Below are positions 8,238 through 18,175 of a stretch of 64,000 bases of DNA, in pieces. Origin of the DNA: Pontibacter silvestris (lineage in GTDB: Bacteria > Bacteroidota > Bacteroidia > Cytophagales > Hymenobacteraceae). Both the position numbers and the translations under genes were made by a program. Under the pieces are notes generated by a model. It worked only from the letters and a program-made list of their open reading frames with translations, made no database searches and had not been told where the DNA came from. How positions within the stretch are numbered: position 1 is the stretch's first letter; each line of letters begins with the position of its first letter. The stretch spans positions 238,151-302,150 of the forward strand of contig NZ_JAJJWI010000001.1 in assembly GCF_020907275.1 (NCBI RefSeq), written 5' to 3'.

Positions 8238-9455
8238 TTAATCCCAAGCCTTAAGCATTTCAGTTTTCACTACATCTTGGGTAATTTTAACATATCTCAT
8301 CATTGTCGCAAGATCTTTATGTCCTGTTATCTTCATTATAACCTCTGGTCTAAGTCCGCGCTCTAGACTCTGTGTGATAAAAGTCCTTCTTGCGCAATGA
8401 GTGGTTAAAAGTTGATATTTTGGAATGCTCATCTCGACTCGTTTGCTGCCAACATGGGTAACCCTTTGCTCTGTACTATCAATGCCGCAATGTTCTCCTA
8501 GATCTTTCAAAGCTTTATTCATTTTCTGATTTGTGATGGTTTCCGGCAGTTGCCCATCATACTTAGCTAAAACATGCTTAGCATATTTACTTAAAGGAAT
8601 AATTAGCTTGTCTCTGGTCTTTATTGTAGTAAACTCGATATGATCTTTTTTTATGTTCTCTGGTTTCAGGTTTTCTATGTCAGAATACCTTAGCCCTGTT
8701 GCACACTCAAATATAAAGATATCTCTAATACGTTCCAGCCTTTTATCCTTTGAAAGGTCAAATTCAAATAGTTTATCTAGCTCTTGGCGTGTAAGGTAAA
8801 TAATATCTGTTTTTGTATTAAGCCTTTTAAAGCTCTTGCTCTTAAATGCGAGGTTTTGGTTAATACCAAGATGCGTTAAATGGTTTAAGAAGGCTTTGAT
8901 GTGCTTGATGTGCTTTCCTACTGTGTTTGCGGTTCGCTCTTTTTCTACCATTAGCCAGGTTGTAAACTTATTGTAAAATGCCATGTCTATCCTATCAAGA
9001 GTTATCTTGTAGCCTTTCTCTTTTTCAAACTCTTCTATAAGGTTTAAAGTACTCAACTGCTGAGCTAGAAAGCCTGCGACTTTTCTCCCCTTATTTTCTT
9101 CCACCCACTGTTTATACAGGGCATAAAAGTCAGGTTCTTTTTTACTGATAGGTGCCTTAGATTCACTTATTTTTTCTCTGATGTACTCTACAGTAGGATC
9201 AATACCTATAGATTTAGCAATATTGGCAATCTCTTTAACTTCATCCTCTTTAGCTTCAATAGCACTGTTAAGAGTAGTGTAACCACGAAAAGATCTTTTT
9301 ACTTTCTCATTCTCTGCATCCCAATAGTTAGGCAGTATTTTTTCACCTGTACTTACTTGGATAGATTTCTGGTCATGGGTGTAACGAACATAGATTATAC
9401 ACTCCCCCTTTTTGTTTGGTTTATTTTCTCGGATGATAAGTTTTGTGGTTGCCAT
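8238..9455 (-). CDS. Tyrosine recombinase (site-specific integrase)
   Basis: 405 residues, normal for Bacteroidota element integrases. An N-terminal arm-binding beta-rich domain (about 1-90), a SAM-like core-binding domain (about 105-200) and a C-terminal catalytic domain are present. The catalytic set is complete: R256 in ATGLRYSD, K279 in IKTRDK, H353 and R356 in HCARR, H379 in TGHKD, and nucleophile Y388 in MRYVK. It reads away from the adjacent attachment site at about 9617-9641. It should catalyse integration and, with the excisionase-like protein, excision of the island. No frameshift or missing residue, so it appears functional. Confidence 0.95.
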   Translation of the reverse strand: MATTKLIIRENKPNKKGECIIYVRYTHDQKSIQVSTGEKILPNYWDAENEKVKRSFRGYTTLNSAIEAKEDEVKEIANIAKSIGIDPTVEYIREKISESKAPISKKEPDFYALYKQWVEENKGRKVAGFLAQQLSTLNLIEEFEKEKGYKITLDRIDMAFYNKFTTWLMVEKERTANTVGKHIKHIKAFLNHLTHLGINQNLAFKSKSFKRLNTKTDIIYLTRQELDKLFEFDLSKDKRLERIRDIFIFECATGLRYSDIENLKPENIKKDHIEFTTIKTRDKLIIPLSKYAKHVLAKYDGQLPETITNQKMNKALKDLGEHCGIDSTEQRVTHVGSKRVEMSIPKYQLLTTHCARRTFITQSLERGLRPEVIMKITGHKDLATMMRYVKITQDVVKTEMLKAWD

Positions 9456-9616
9456 TCCTTTGCTTTTAATTTTTTCTGAAAGGTAATATGGGTCAAGTTA
9501 TAGGTCAAGTTTTATGCTGTATTTTGTTGTCTTATGTTTCTTGTGTTAAAGTAAGAACCCTTTATTTAGGCCAAATAAGAGGCTTTTATGATTTACTATG
9601 TTCTATGTTGCTTATA

Positions 9617-9641
9617 GGTTCTAGTCCAAACTGGATCACTG
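9617..9641. other. Probable right attachment site (tRNA 3'-end remnant)
   Basis: The run GGTTCTAGTCC fits the T-loop and flanking stem of a tRNA (TTCNANN with G53-C61), followed by three A and an acceptor-like CTGGATC plus discriminator A. No tRNA body precedes it, and the upstream bases do not complete the T-stem. It lies 161 bases upstream of the integrase start and directly before a strong terminator. This is what remains when an element integrates at a tRNA 3' end. The implied tRNA would begin GATCCAG; its amino acid cannot be told. Confidence 0.5.
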
Positions 9642-9681
9642 AAAAAAGCACTTATAAGCTTTAGCTTGTAAGTGCTTTTTT
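9642..9681 (+). terminator. Rho-independent terminator, probably of the interrupted tRNA
   Basis: An inverted repeat of 14 bases (AGCACTTATAAGCT with one G-T pair) is flanked by six A on the left and six T on the right, so it could work in both directions. It directly follows the tRNA-like tail. Confidence 0.85.
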
Positions 9682-10324
9682 GTGCATACACATTAATAAA
9701 GCTTATCGAAAGGGCAAAATGAGCTAAGCATGAGTTGTACAATAAAAGTCATGGGCCGTGTACCTAAAACGTAAGTTCTTGATTAGCCAAATAAGAAGAA
9801 CCCTGTATTTCTGATATCTTAAAGGTAACTCTATTAGCCTTTACCTTTACAGAGTTTGGCTGCAGGATTTTGCTCGTTCTGTTGGCCCCCTCATTCAGAA
9901 AGGGGCCAAAGTTAACGTAAGCAGTATACCGATTCGATTTATGAAGTATCAATAACTATCTACTTATTGCAGGCAAGGTGAATATGTTTGGGAGCACAAT
10001 GTAGATGGCAAATGTGAGATCCGAACAGTTTGAAGTACTTCAGATTTAAGCTAAAACCCTGATTGCATCACATCGAGTAAGTTACAGGCCCGAATATCTC
10101 TTTTAATTTTCAACTCTCTATAAAATACAAGAAAAGAATAGCAACTTCAGGCCGTTCCTATTTGACTGTTAATAGCAATTTGTAAATAAAGAAGAACCTA
10201 ATCAAGTTTGAGCAATGCGCTTGTTGGCTGATTTTTAGCTAAAAACACAAATTAACTGTTTAATATTGCCAGTGTAGTAACATCGTGTACAAAGTTATAC
10301 GTATCCAAGAAGAAACTTTTATTT
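9682..10324. other. Gene-poor junction between island and core
   Basis: About 640 bases with no convincing gene. A 62-codon minus-strand frame (9764-9952) ends with a plausible protein tail (SEIQGSSYLANQEL) and may be the 3' remnant of a gene destroyed when the region was rearranged, but it has no supporting neighbour. The stretch just before 10325 should hold the promoter of the SRPBCC gene; no TTTG/TAnnTTTG pair could be placed with confidence. Confidence 0.4.
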
Positions 10325-11074
10325 ATGGATACATACAACTCAACATTCTCTGAGCAGTTTGATACGGCTCACATTTCACCGCCAATTACAGGCTCCAGTC
10401 AAATAAATGTTGGAAATACCGAGCGCATAATTTCAGCTGTTGGTGGTGCTTTGTTAACCTACTATGGTCTTAGAAAACCTAACACATTAGGTTTAGCGAT
10501 GGCTGCTGTAGGTGGATCATTGTTGTTTAGAGGGGCTACAGGGTACTGCCCAGTAAGTGGGGCTATTGGCCTTAATACTGCTGAAAATGAAAGTATTGCT
10601 ATTGAAATAACCCGAAGCCTTACTATACTTAAGCCTCGCAATGAGTTGTACCAGTACTGGCGACAGCTGGAAAACCTGCCAAACTTTATGCAACATCTAC
10701 AGGACGTGCGCCAGATGGGACCTAAGCACTCTCATTGGATTGCCCGTATGCCCAAAGGTATTGGTACTGTAGAATGGGATGCTGACATTATTCAGGAAGA
10801 GAAAAATACGCTGCTGGCCTGGCGGTCTTTACCTGGTTCAGATATCGACAACGCAGGAGAGGTCCGCTTTATGGATGCTCCAGCAAATAGAGGTACTGTT
10901 GTACAGGCCACTATTTCTTACCGTCCACCAGCTGGCGCTGTGGGAGGAGGGGTAGCTAAGCTGCTAAACCCTGTGTTCAAGCAGATAGTAAAAGAAGATC
11001 TGCGCCGTTTCAAACGGTTAATGGAAACAGGCGAAATCTCGACTATAGAAGGACAACCATCTGGGAGAGCATAA
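10325..11074 (+). CDS. DUF2892 membrane segment fused to SRPBCC (cyclase/dehydrase) domain
   Basis: 249 residues. After a polar 25-residue leader comes NVGNTERIISAVGG, two short hydrophobic segments and RGATGYCPV, the signature of DUF2892 (YgaP-type) membrane anchors. Residues about 95-235 form an SRPBCC/START-like ligand-binding domain (IEITRSLTILKPRNELYQYW, LPNFMQHL). Family knowledge: such proteins bind a hydrophobic ligand and are often placed beside zinc alcohol dehydrogenases in stress-induced operons. The next gene follows after 52 bases, and one terminator serves both. Ligand unknown. Confidence 0.85.
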   Translation: MDTYNSTFSEQFDTAHISPPITGSSQINVGNTERIISAVGGALLTYYGLRKPNTLGLAMAAVGGSLLFRGATGYCPVSGAIGLNTAENESIAIEITRSLTILKPRNELYQYWRQLENLPNFMQHLQDVRQMGPKHSHWIARMPKGIGTVEWDADIIQEEKNTLLAWRSLPGSDIDNAGEVRFMDAPANRGTVVQATISYRPPAGAVGGGVAKLLNPVFKQIVKEDLRRFKRLMETGEISTIEGQPSGRA

Positions 11075-11126
11075 AGCCTAGCCTAGCGTGAGATAATCAT
11101 TTTTTAACCCTATTAAGAAATAAACT

Positions 11127-12296
11127 ATGAAAGCATTATGCTGGAATGGCATCAATGAACTGAATGTAGAGCGGGTTCCGGACCCGTCTATACTCAACCC
11201 AGGCGATGCGATTGTTCGTGTTACCATGTCGTCTGTGTGTGGTTCAGATTTGCACCTGTTGGATGGCTATGTTCCTACCATGAAAGAGGGTGATATTATC
11301 GGGCACGAGTTTATGGGCGAAGTGGTGGAGATAGGCCCCGGTGTAAAGAAACTAAAGAAAGGTGACCGCGTAGTAGTGGGCTCAGTGCTAGGCTGCGGTG
11401 GTTGCGAGTTCTGCCAAACAGATCAATGGTCGTTGTGTGATAACTCTAATACAAATCCTGAGATATTAGAGAAAGCTTACGGCCATGCCGGAGCTGGTAT
11501 TTTTGGATACTCTCATGCATTTGGAGGTTACGCTGGAAGTCATGCCGAATATATTAGGGTGCCTTATGCCGATCATGGTTCTTTTAAAGTGCCGGAGGGC
11601 GTAAAAGATGAAGCCGCCGTGTTCACTTCAGATGCTTTTCCTACTGGTTTTATGGCAGCCGATATGTGTGGCATAGAGCGTGGCGACACGGTAGTAGTAT
11701 GGGGTGCCGGTGGTGTAGGTCAGATGGCCATGCAAAGTGCTTACCTGTTAGGGGCAGAGCGGGTAATAGCCATCGATAGATTCGATGACCGCTTAGAAAA
11801 AGCTAGAGTACACGCAAAAGCAGAAGTATTAAACTATGAAAAAGTGGATGTGCTGGAAGCGCTGAAAGAGATGACTGGAGGTCGTGGGCCAGACCGTTGT
11901 ATTGATGCTGTAGGTATGGAGGCGCATACAACAGGAGTAGAGCAGGTGTACGACAGGGCGAAACAGGCTGTACGCATGCAGACTGGTCGTCCGGCTGTGC
12001 TGCGACAGGCTATTATGGCGTGTCGTAAAGGTGGTACAGTGTCTATTGTGGGTGTATATGGAGGCCTGATTGATAAATTCCCGATGGGAGCGGCTATGAA
12101 CAAAGCACTTACTTTTAAAATGGGGCAGATGTATGCGCAGAAATATATACCGCAACTCTTGGACAGAGTAGCGGCTGGTGAGGTAGATCCATCGTACATG
12201 CTTACACATAAATGGAGCCTGGATCAGGGACCAGAGGGTTATAAAATGTTTAAAAAGAAAACAGATAACTGTATGCGTGTAGTTTTCACTCCTTAA
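11127..12296 (+). CDS. Zinc-dependent alcohol dehydrogenase (formaldehyde-dehydrogenase-like)
   Basis: 389 residues, an MDR-superfamily enzyme. Catalytic zinc ligands: C38, H60 and E61 (GHEFMGE). Structural zinc: four cysteines at 90, 93, 96 and 104. An insertion near 110-135 (YGHAGAGIFGYSHAFGG) is typical of the glutathione-independent formaldehyde dehydrogenase-like subgroup. NAD(P)-binding GAGGVG lies near 193-198. It probably oxidises a small alcohol or aldehyde with NAD(P); the substrate is not decidable. It is the second gene of the pair with the SRPBCC protein and is followed by a strong terminator. Confidence 0.92.
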   Translation: MKALCWNGINELNVERVPDPSILNPGDAIVRVTMSSVCGSDLHLLDGYVPTMKEGDIIGHEFMGEVVEIGPGVKKLKKGDRVVVGSVLGCGGCEFCQTDQWSLCDNSNTNPEILEKAYGHAGAGIFGYSHAFGGYAGSHAEYIRVPYADHGSFKVPEGVKDEAAVFTSDAFPTGFMAADMCGIERGDTVVVWGAGGVGQMAMQSAYLLGAERVIAIDRFDDRLEKARVHAKAEVLNYEKVDVLEALKEMTGGRGPDRCIDAVGMEAHTTGVEQVYDRAKQAVRMQTGRPAVLRQAIMACRKGGTVSIVGVYGGLIDKFPMGAAMNKALTFKMGQMYAQKYIPQLLDRVAAGEVDPSYMLTHKWSLDQGPEGYKMFKKKTDNCMRVVFTP

Positions 12297-12314
12297 CCAT
12301 TATTATTGTCTCTA

Positions 12315-12351
12315 AATAACGCCAGGTATAATACTTATGCCTGGCGTTATT
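12315..12351 (+). terminator. Stem-loop terminator after alcohol dehydrogenase
   Basis: A 12-base perfect stem (AATAACGCCAGG and its complement) with a 13-base loop, followed by TGTTTTATT. It ends the 10325-12296 operon. Confidence 0.85.
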
Positions 12352-12452
12352 GTTTTATTGCTCTATGTTGGAGTAGGAGGCGTAACATTCGGGAACATTT
12401 CTGCCTCATTGGTTCGTATTTTGTTGAAAGGTGTTGGTGATAAGAAAGAAAT

Positions 12453-13070
12453 ATGAAGAAGATATCAATTTTTACAGCTTTGCTAACGATGACTGTTTTG
12501 CTTTTCTCATGTAAGCAGGCACAGGATATCAAAGCGTTTACGGAGGCAAACTATAGTTTACAAGGGGTAGAGGATGTAAAATTGAACGGCATAGATCTGG
12601 AGGACCGTTTGCAGACGAAGCGAAATCTGTCTTATAATGAGCAGGATAGTCTGCTTAATGCTATAACAAATAACAGTTTGCAAGTAAGCGCTGTTATGGC
12701 TCTGTACGTTGATTTGCAGGATCAGACAGAAGAGCGAGCCCTGACATTAACAAAACTTAAGTGGCTGCTGCTTGTAAATGGAGAAGAAGCTCTGACAGGA
12801 ACTATTAACAGAGATATTGTACTGCAGGATGGGTTAAACACTGTTCCATTCAACACTCCTGTGCAGTTAACAGAAAATGATGGGCAGCCAAATTATACAG
12901 GACTGTCAAGGCTTATAACACTTATAGGTCAGCAGAGAGATATCAGGCAGCATGTAACCTTCCAGATTAAGCCTACTGTACAAACGCCCGTAGGTAACAT
13001 TGAATCACCAAGTTTTATTACTGTAATGAAGCCGGCAGAGGTGGCGGTTAGTAATGGAGAAACACAATAA
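12453..13070 (+). CDS. Small lipoprotein, paralogue of 18910-19491
   Basis: 205 residues with a lipoprotein signal peptide ending LLFSC (lipobox Cys at 20). The mature part resembles LEA type 2 / water-stress proteins: a beta-rich domain of about 170 residues with LNGIDL, TLTKLKWLLLVNGEEALTG, LQDGLNTVPFNTPVQL and TFQIKPT. The gene at 18910-19491 shares the same order of motifs, so the two are paralogues. A periplasmic, membrane-anchored role is likely; function unknown. It is monocistronic, starting 156 bases after the dehydrogenase stop and beyond its terminator. Confidence 0.85.
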   Translation: MKKISIFTALLTMTVLLFSCKQAQDIKAFTEANYSLQGVEDVKLNGIDLEDRLQTKRNLSYNEQDSLLNAITNNSLQVSAVMALYVDLQDQTEERALTLTKLKWLLLVNGEEALTGTINRDIVLQDGLNTVPFNTPVQLTENDGQPNYTGLSRLITLIGQQRDIRQHVTFQIKPTVQTPVGNIESPSFITVMKPAEVAVSNGETQ

Positions 13071-13356
13071 AAAGTCTAAAATCTATAACCTAAAGAACTA
13101 TTATTAATAGCTGGGGAGTTTGTAATGATATAATGATATTATAGGTGGAAATGACTAAAACTGTTTTATATAATATTGTTAAGGTTAATGTGGGTTTGTA
13201 TGACTGGAAAAGGTAAATATCCAATAGTATTTTAGCCGAGCTAGTGGTGTGGATCAAAAGTATAATATATGAATAAGTTCGCTATGGCTTACTGTTAGTA
13301 TAAGTGTTGTCAAATGGGCTTCGCTAGGTAGTTGCGTGTCGAGAAGAAAGGTTCAT

Positions 13357-13797
13357 TTACAAAAGGAGTAAGGAGTTGCTATCATGGAACCACTCAATGG
13401 CGCTGGGAACATCATTAAAAAATTGCATCGGAAAGGGAAACGTATGCATGAACATTTCTATCATTTCCTCTAATATCATCCTGTTATATACATCTTTAGG
13501 CTCTATTAACGCCATTTTCTTTAAATCTGTAGAGTTAGCCAGGGCAGGAGCTATAACCTCATTAAACCAATCTTGATCTGTTGGAGATATATAAGCGGCT
13601 TCTAAATTATCAGTTATCCAATAATGTAGGTTTTCCTTTTGAGTAACCTGTAATGCTGTTGTCAGGCCTAACCTATAAAGGCTGCTTGAAATATTACCTC
13701 TTGATGTAAGGTGCAATATTTGCAGTTCAGGGTCATGGCTTACGGTTGTTTCAGCTGAGCTGAGGTGAACCACAAGATTTTTAATAGTTAAATGCAT
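13357..13797 (-). CDS. STAS/SpoIIAA-like hypothetical protein
   Basis: 146 residues, soluble, no signal peptide. The order HDPELQILHLTSRGN, a central helical part, then LHYWITDNLEAAYISPTDQDWF fits SpoIIAA-like (STAS-fold) proteins common in Bacteroidota, in which a conserved Asp/Trp region follows the third strand. No partner kinase or phosphatase is nearby. The gene is flanked by 286 and 106 bases of non-coding sequence and is probably monocistronic. The family is suggested by pattern, not proven. Confidence 0.65.
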   Translation of the reverse strand: MHLTIKNLVVHLSSAETTVSHDPELQILHLTSRGNISSSLYRLGLTTALQVTQKENLHYWITDNLEAAYISPTDQDWFNEVIAPALANSTDLKKMALIEPKDVYNRMILEEMIEMFMHTFPFPMQFFNDVPSAIEWFHDSNSLLLL

Positions 13798-13903
13798 TTA
13801 ATTTTACTTAGCACCTACAGGTTTAGGCGTTAAAATTAGTGCAATTTAAAATTGTACAAAAGTGTTTTTAGTAAAATAATGTTTTAAATCTATATATCTT
13901 TGA

Positions 13904-15316
13904 TTAGTTATTTTTTGAAAAAGAAAATTGCACTGTTTTAGAGGAGGTTTCACGAAATAAAATCTGCCCCGTAAGCAAGCCTGCTACACTTCCGGCCAAA
14001 CCATAAAGCAAAGGGTTTATTTCGGTACTTAAATTTAGAGCTATAAGCCATCCCCCCATACCTGCTAACATAGAGCCTACAGCACCTGCAGCATTAGGCT
14101 TCTTCCAAAACATTCCAGCTACTAATGGTACAAACAAACTTACTAGGCTAAGAGCGGAAGACTCGCTTACGAGTTCATAAATATTACTTCTCATCATAGC
14201 CATTCCCAACGATACCAGTGCCACTACCAGCACACTCAGGCGAGACAGGAGTAGTAGCTGTTTATCATTAATCTGCTTTTTCAGGAGCGGACGCACCAGG
14301 TTCTCACTAAGAATGGAGGCAGGAGCCAGAATACCTCCGCTTGCTGTACTTATTATGGCAGAAATAAGAGCACCAAAGAACAGGGCTTTAACCCATGGCG
14401 AGGCATAATTCAAAATCAGGCCCGGCACAAGTAACTGTGCATCCTGCTCAAGTAAATCAGGGTGAAGAACTTTGGCATAAAGTGCCAGTACAAGTGGCAA
14501 AAAAGCCACCGTGAGGTACAGAAATCCTGCGCTGATAGAAGAGGCAACCGCTATACGCTCTGACTTTGCAGACATTACCCGCTGGAAAACATCCTGCTGC
14601 GGTATAGAGCCTAGTCCGATAGTAATCCACATAGCAATGTAATTGAGCCAGTTGCTATAGCTATGGTGTTGAGGAACAAACCGGAAAAAGTTGTCAGGCA
14701 GTGTGGCTGTAATGGTTTGTAAAGGTACTTCCTGCGTAATGTTATAAGTTATAAGGATCAGGCCTCCGATAATCATAACCGTCTGCAAAAAATCTGTAAC
14801 AGAAACTGACCACATACCTCCCAGATAAGTATAGCCGACAACAATGCAGCTTCCGACCAATATACCGGTTTTGGTATCGAGGCTAAGTACCTGGTTCATC
14901 ACAATACCCAGTGCCACCATTTGTGCGGCAATCCAGCCAAAATAAGATATCACCATAAAAAAGGCTGCAATTAGTTCCGTAGTGCGGTTATAGCGTATGC
15001 GGTAGTAATCACCCATCGTTAACAGGTTGAGGCGGTACAGTTTTTTGGCAAAAAACAAACCTACCAGCACGAGGCACAGCGCAGCCCCAAAAGGATCTTC
15101 AATTACACCTAGCAAGCCATGTTCTGCAAACTCAGAGGAAGCACCCATAAGAGTTTCGGAGCCAAACCAGGTGGCAAATACCACAGCTGTGGAAATGTAG
15201 AATGGTAGCTTACGACCAGCCAGTAAAAAGTCCTGTGTATTATGTACACGGCGTGAGGCCCAGAATCCGATCCCAATATTCAGAAGCAGGTAAAGAAGGA
15301 CAAAAGTAATGAGCAT
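13904..15316 (-). CDS. Sodium:solute symporter (SSS family)
   Basis: 470 residues, nearly all in about 13 hydrophobic helices, typical of SSS/SLC5 transporters. Recognisable parts are ASRRVHNTQDFLLAGRKLP after the first helix, FATWFGSETLMGASS in the second, and SIPQQDVFQRVMSAKS in the loop after the seventh, all core SSS motifs. It should couple Na+ entry to uptake of a small organic solute in the inner membrane; the substrate is not readable. Upstream on the same strand is a decayed Gfo/Idh/MocA gene, separated by a terminator, so the two are not one transcript. Confidence 0.9.
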   Translation of the reverse strand: MLITFVLLYLLLNIGIGFWASRRVHNTQDFLLAGRKLPFYISTAVVFATWFGSETLMGASSEFAEHGLLGVIEDPFGAALCLVLVGLFFAKKLYRLNLLTMGDYYRIRYNRTTELIAAFFMVISYFGWIAAQMVALGIVMNQVLSLDTKTGILVGSCIVVGYTYLGGMWSVSVTDFLQTVMIIGGLILITYNITQEVPLQTITATLPDNFFRFVPQHHSYSNWLNYIAMWITIGLGSIPQQDVFQRVMSAKSERIAVASSISAGFLYLTVAFLPLVLALYAKVLHPDLLEQDAQLLVPGLILNYASPWVKALFFGALISAIISTASGGILAPASILSENLVRPLLKKQINDKQLLLLSRLSVLVVALVSLGMAMMRSNIYELVSESSALSLVSLFVPLVAGMFWKKPNAAGAVGSMLAGMGGWLIALNLSTEINPLLYGLAGSVAGLLTGQILFRETSSKTVQFSFSKNN

Positions 15317-15437
15317 GGCTACAGTTTTAACTGCTAAAATAGTAAAGCCTTACTAAAACCGTAATTTGGTGTAGCAAATTTTACTTAACATAGGTTGCTA
15401 AATGCTATTTGGCTTTGTAGTGATAATACCTGCTAAA

Positions 15438-15475
15438 GGAAAAAGCCGAGGCACACCTTCAGAGCCCCGGCTTAA
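15438..15475 (-). terminator. Minus-strand terminator after the broken oxidoreductase
   Basis: On the minus strand a GCCGGGGC/GCCTCGGC-type stem with one mismatch is followed by TTTTTCC. It lies between the oxidoreductase pseudogene and the symporter start. Confidence 0.65.
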
Positions 15476-15584
15476 AATCACCTAAAAAATCTAACCTAAC
15501 CAATTATTGCACTTGCTTTATTACTAACTTCTGACACTAAGGTAATAGGTTTTTTTATTACATCCAAACATTTGTTAGTATTTT

Positions 15585-16842
<1,258 letters not shown>

Positions 16843-17139
16843 TTGTTTTAAGGTTAGTTTGTTTTCAAGAACATTAACCTAAGGCAGTTACAGGAGCTTT
16901 AACAGATAAGAACTCGTTAGCTGCTTTAGTGCAAGTAGTAAATGCTTCATCAAGTAATGTTAGCTAGTGAAATAAGGCAGTTATAGAGTCTGTCATACCT
17001 AAAAAAAGCAGCCCTTATCAGCATTATGACGGAATAGTGATACAGCTTAAAATTTTTGGCAAAAAACTTGCTATTAAACACATACCGTAGGCATCACAAT
17101 TTTCGTTTTGCTAGAGCTGAAATCTGATACTTAGAATAC

Positions 17140-18048
17140 ATGACAACTTATTTGAACAAACTTATATTGATGCTGGGCATAGCACTTGTGCCAGCCTTAG
17201 CTTCTGCTGATGGCTTAGTTACCGATACTAGGACTCCATCTTCTGATGTAGCCACAACAGGTGCACGCGACATTGTGCAGGAGATTATTAACGTAGTTGG
17301 CCTGAAGGCCCGCTTTGAACTTCGTGCTGCTGATATAGACAATGCTGCTGCTGTAGTGTATAATGGCAAACGTTATATTCTTTATAACGAACGCTTCCTG
17401 TCCGAAATCAATAACGCAGTGCATACCGACTGGGGCGGAGTAAGCATCATTGCACATGAAATTGGGCACCACCTGAACGGACATACGCTTGCCAGAGGAG
17501 GAAGCAATCCGGCAGATGAGCTAGAGGCTGATGAGTTTTCTGGGTTTGTATTGCGTAAACTTGGTGCCAGTCTTGCCGAGGCACAGGCAGCTATCAATTT
17601 ACTATCTGAAGAAGAAACATCTTCTACCCACCCAGGCAGAAACTACCGCTTAGCAGCCATTAGCAAAGGCTGGCGCAGCGCAAATGACCAGCTGGTAGCC
17701 AGTGCCAAAGCCCCTCAGCCTGACCAGACAGCAATTGCCACGAGGCCAACACAGCAAAGGCCTGCCATTGCGCAGCAAAGAAGAACAGCAAGCAGCCGTG
17801 TTGATAGCCGTTATATATTAACAAAGGTACATTTCTCTAATGCGCCAAACGAAGAGTTTTACGTTACCACACGCCTTCAACTGGTTCATGTAACTGATAA
17901 GGGAATAAAAGTGATAGGTAAACTGGCCCGTACAAATGACCCTGATTATCCTTATTATTTTCAAAGCAATGTAATGCAGACATTATTCGTTTCTGAGAGA
18001 GGTGCTGTCGTTAATAAGAAAGGGCAACGGGTTGGGTATTTTACCTAA
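17140..18048 (+). CDS. Secreted M48-like zinc metalloprotease
   Basis: 302 residues. A signal peptide ends near ALASA (residue 23). The active-site helix is HEIGHH at 106-111 with a downstream ELEADEF at about 127-133 supplying the third ligand, the M48 arrangement. The catalytic part covers about 45-180. A proline/glutamine-rich linker near 195-215 leads to a C-terminal beta-rich domain of about 90 residues with no recognised family. No transmembrane helices beyond the signal, so it is a soluble periplasmic or exported enzyme, unlike HtpX. Substrate unknown. It has its own terminator. Confidence 0.85.
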   Translation: MTTYLNKLILMLGIALVPALASADGLVTDTRTPSSDVATTGARDIVQEIINVVGLKARFELRAADIDNAAAVVYNGKRYILYNERFLSEINNAVHTDWGGVSIIAHEIGHHLNGHTLARGGSNPADELEADEFSGFVLRKLGASLAEAQAAINLLSEEETSSTHPGRNYRLAAISKGWRSANDQLVASAKAPQPDQTAIATRPTQQRPAIAQQRRTASSRVDSRYILTKVHFSNAPNEEFYVTTRLQLVHVTDKGIKVIGKLARTNDPDYPYYFQSNVMQTLFVSERGAVVNKKGQRVGYFT

Positions 18049-18072
18049 GCTGTAACATGCATTGTCAGATAC

Positions 18073-18110
18073 GGCTACACTTATAATTTCTTATAGGTGT
18101 AGCCTTTTTT
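18073..18110 (+). terminator. Terminator after metalloprotease gene
   Basis: Stem GGCTACACTTATAA against TTATAGGTGTAGCC (one mismatch), followed by TTTTTT. Confidence 0.88.
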
Positions 18111-18175
18111 AATAGTCCGATTATTATATTTTTCTAACTTGCTTTATTAAGTTAAATCAGATAAACCCCAGGACT

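Larger units (their letters stand above)
1..9641. mobile_element. Integrated genomic island (right part; left end outside window)
   Basis: All CDSs from 1 to 9455 lie on the minus strand and include the standard parts of a Bacteroidota integrative element: tyrosine integrase, excisionase-like HTH protein, BT4734/VirE_N primase-like protein and DUF3987 ATPase. The right boundary is set by a tRNA-3'-end-like sequence at 9617-9641 followed at once by a stem-loop terminator. That is expected if an element entered the 3' end of a tRNA gene and left the displaced tail at the distal junction. The complete tRNA would then lie beyond the left edge. Base composition is visibly more A+T-rich than region 10325 onward. 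No conjugation (tra/mob) genes are seen, so within the window it looks like a non-conjugative or mobilizable element. The boundary and tRNA origin are inference. Confidence 0.7.

Noticed and set aside
11829..12209. Long minus-strand open frames (126 and 121 codons) inside the alcohol dehydrogenase
   Set aside because: They lie entirely within a complete, motif-supported gene on the other strand, and their translations are rich in Cys, His and Arg as expected of shadow frames.
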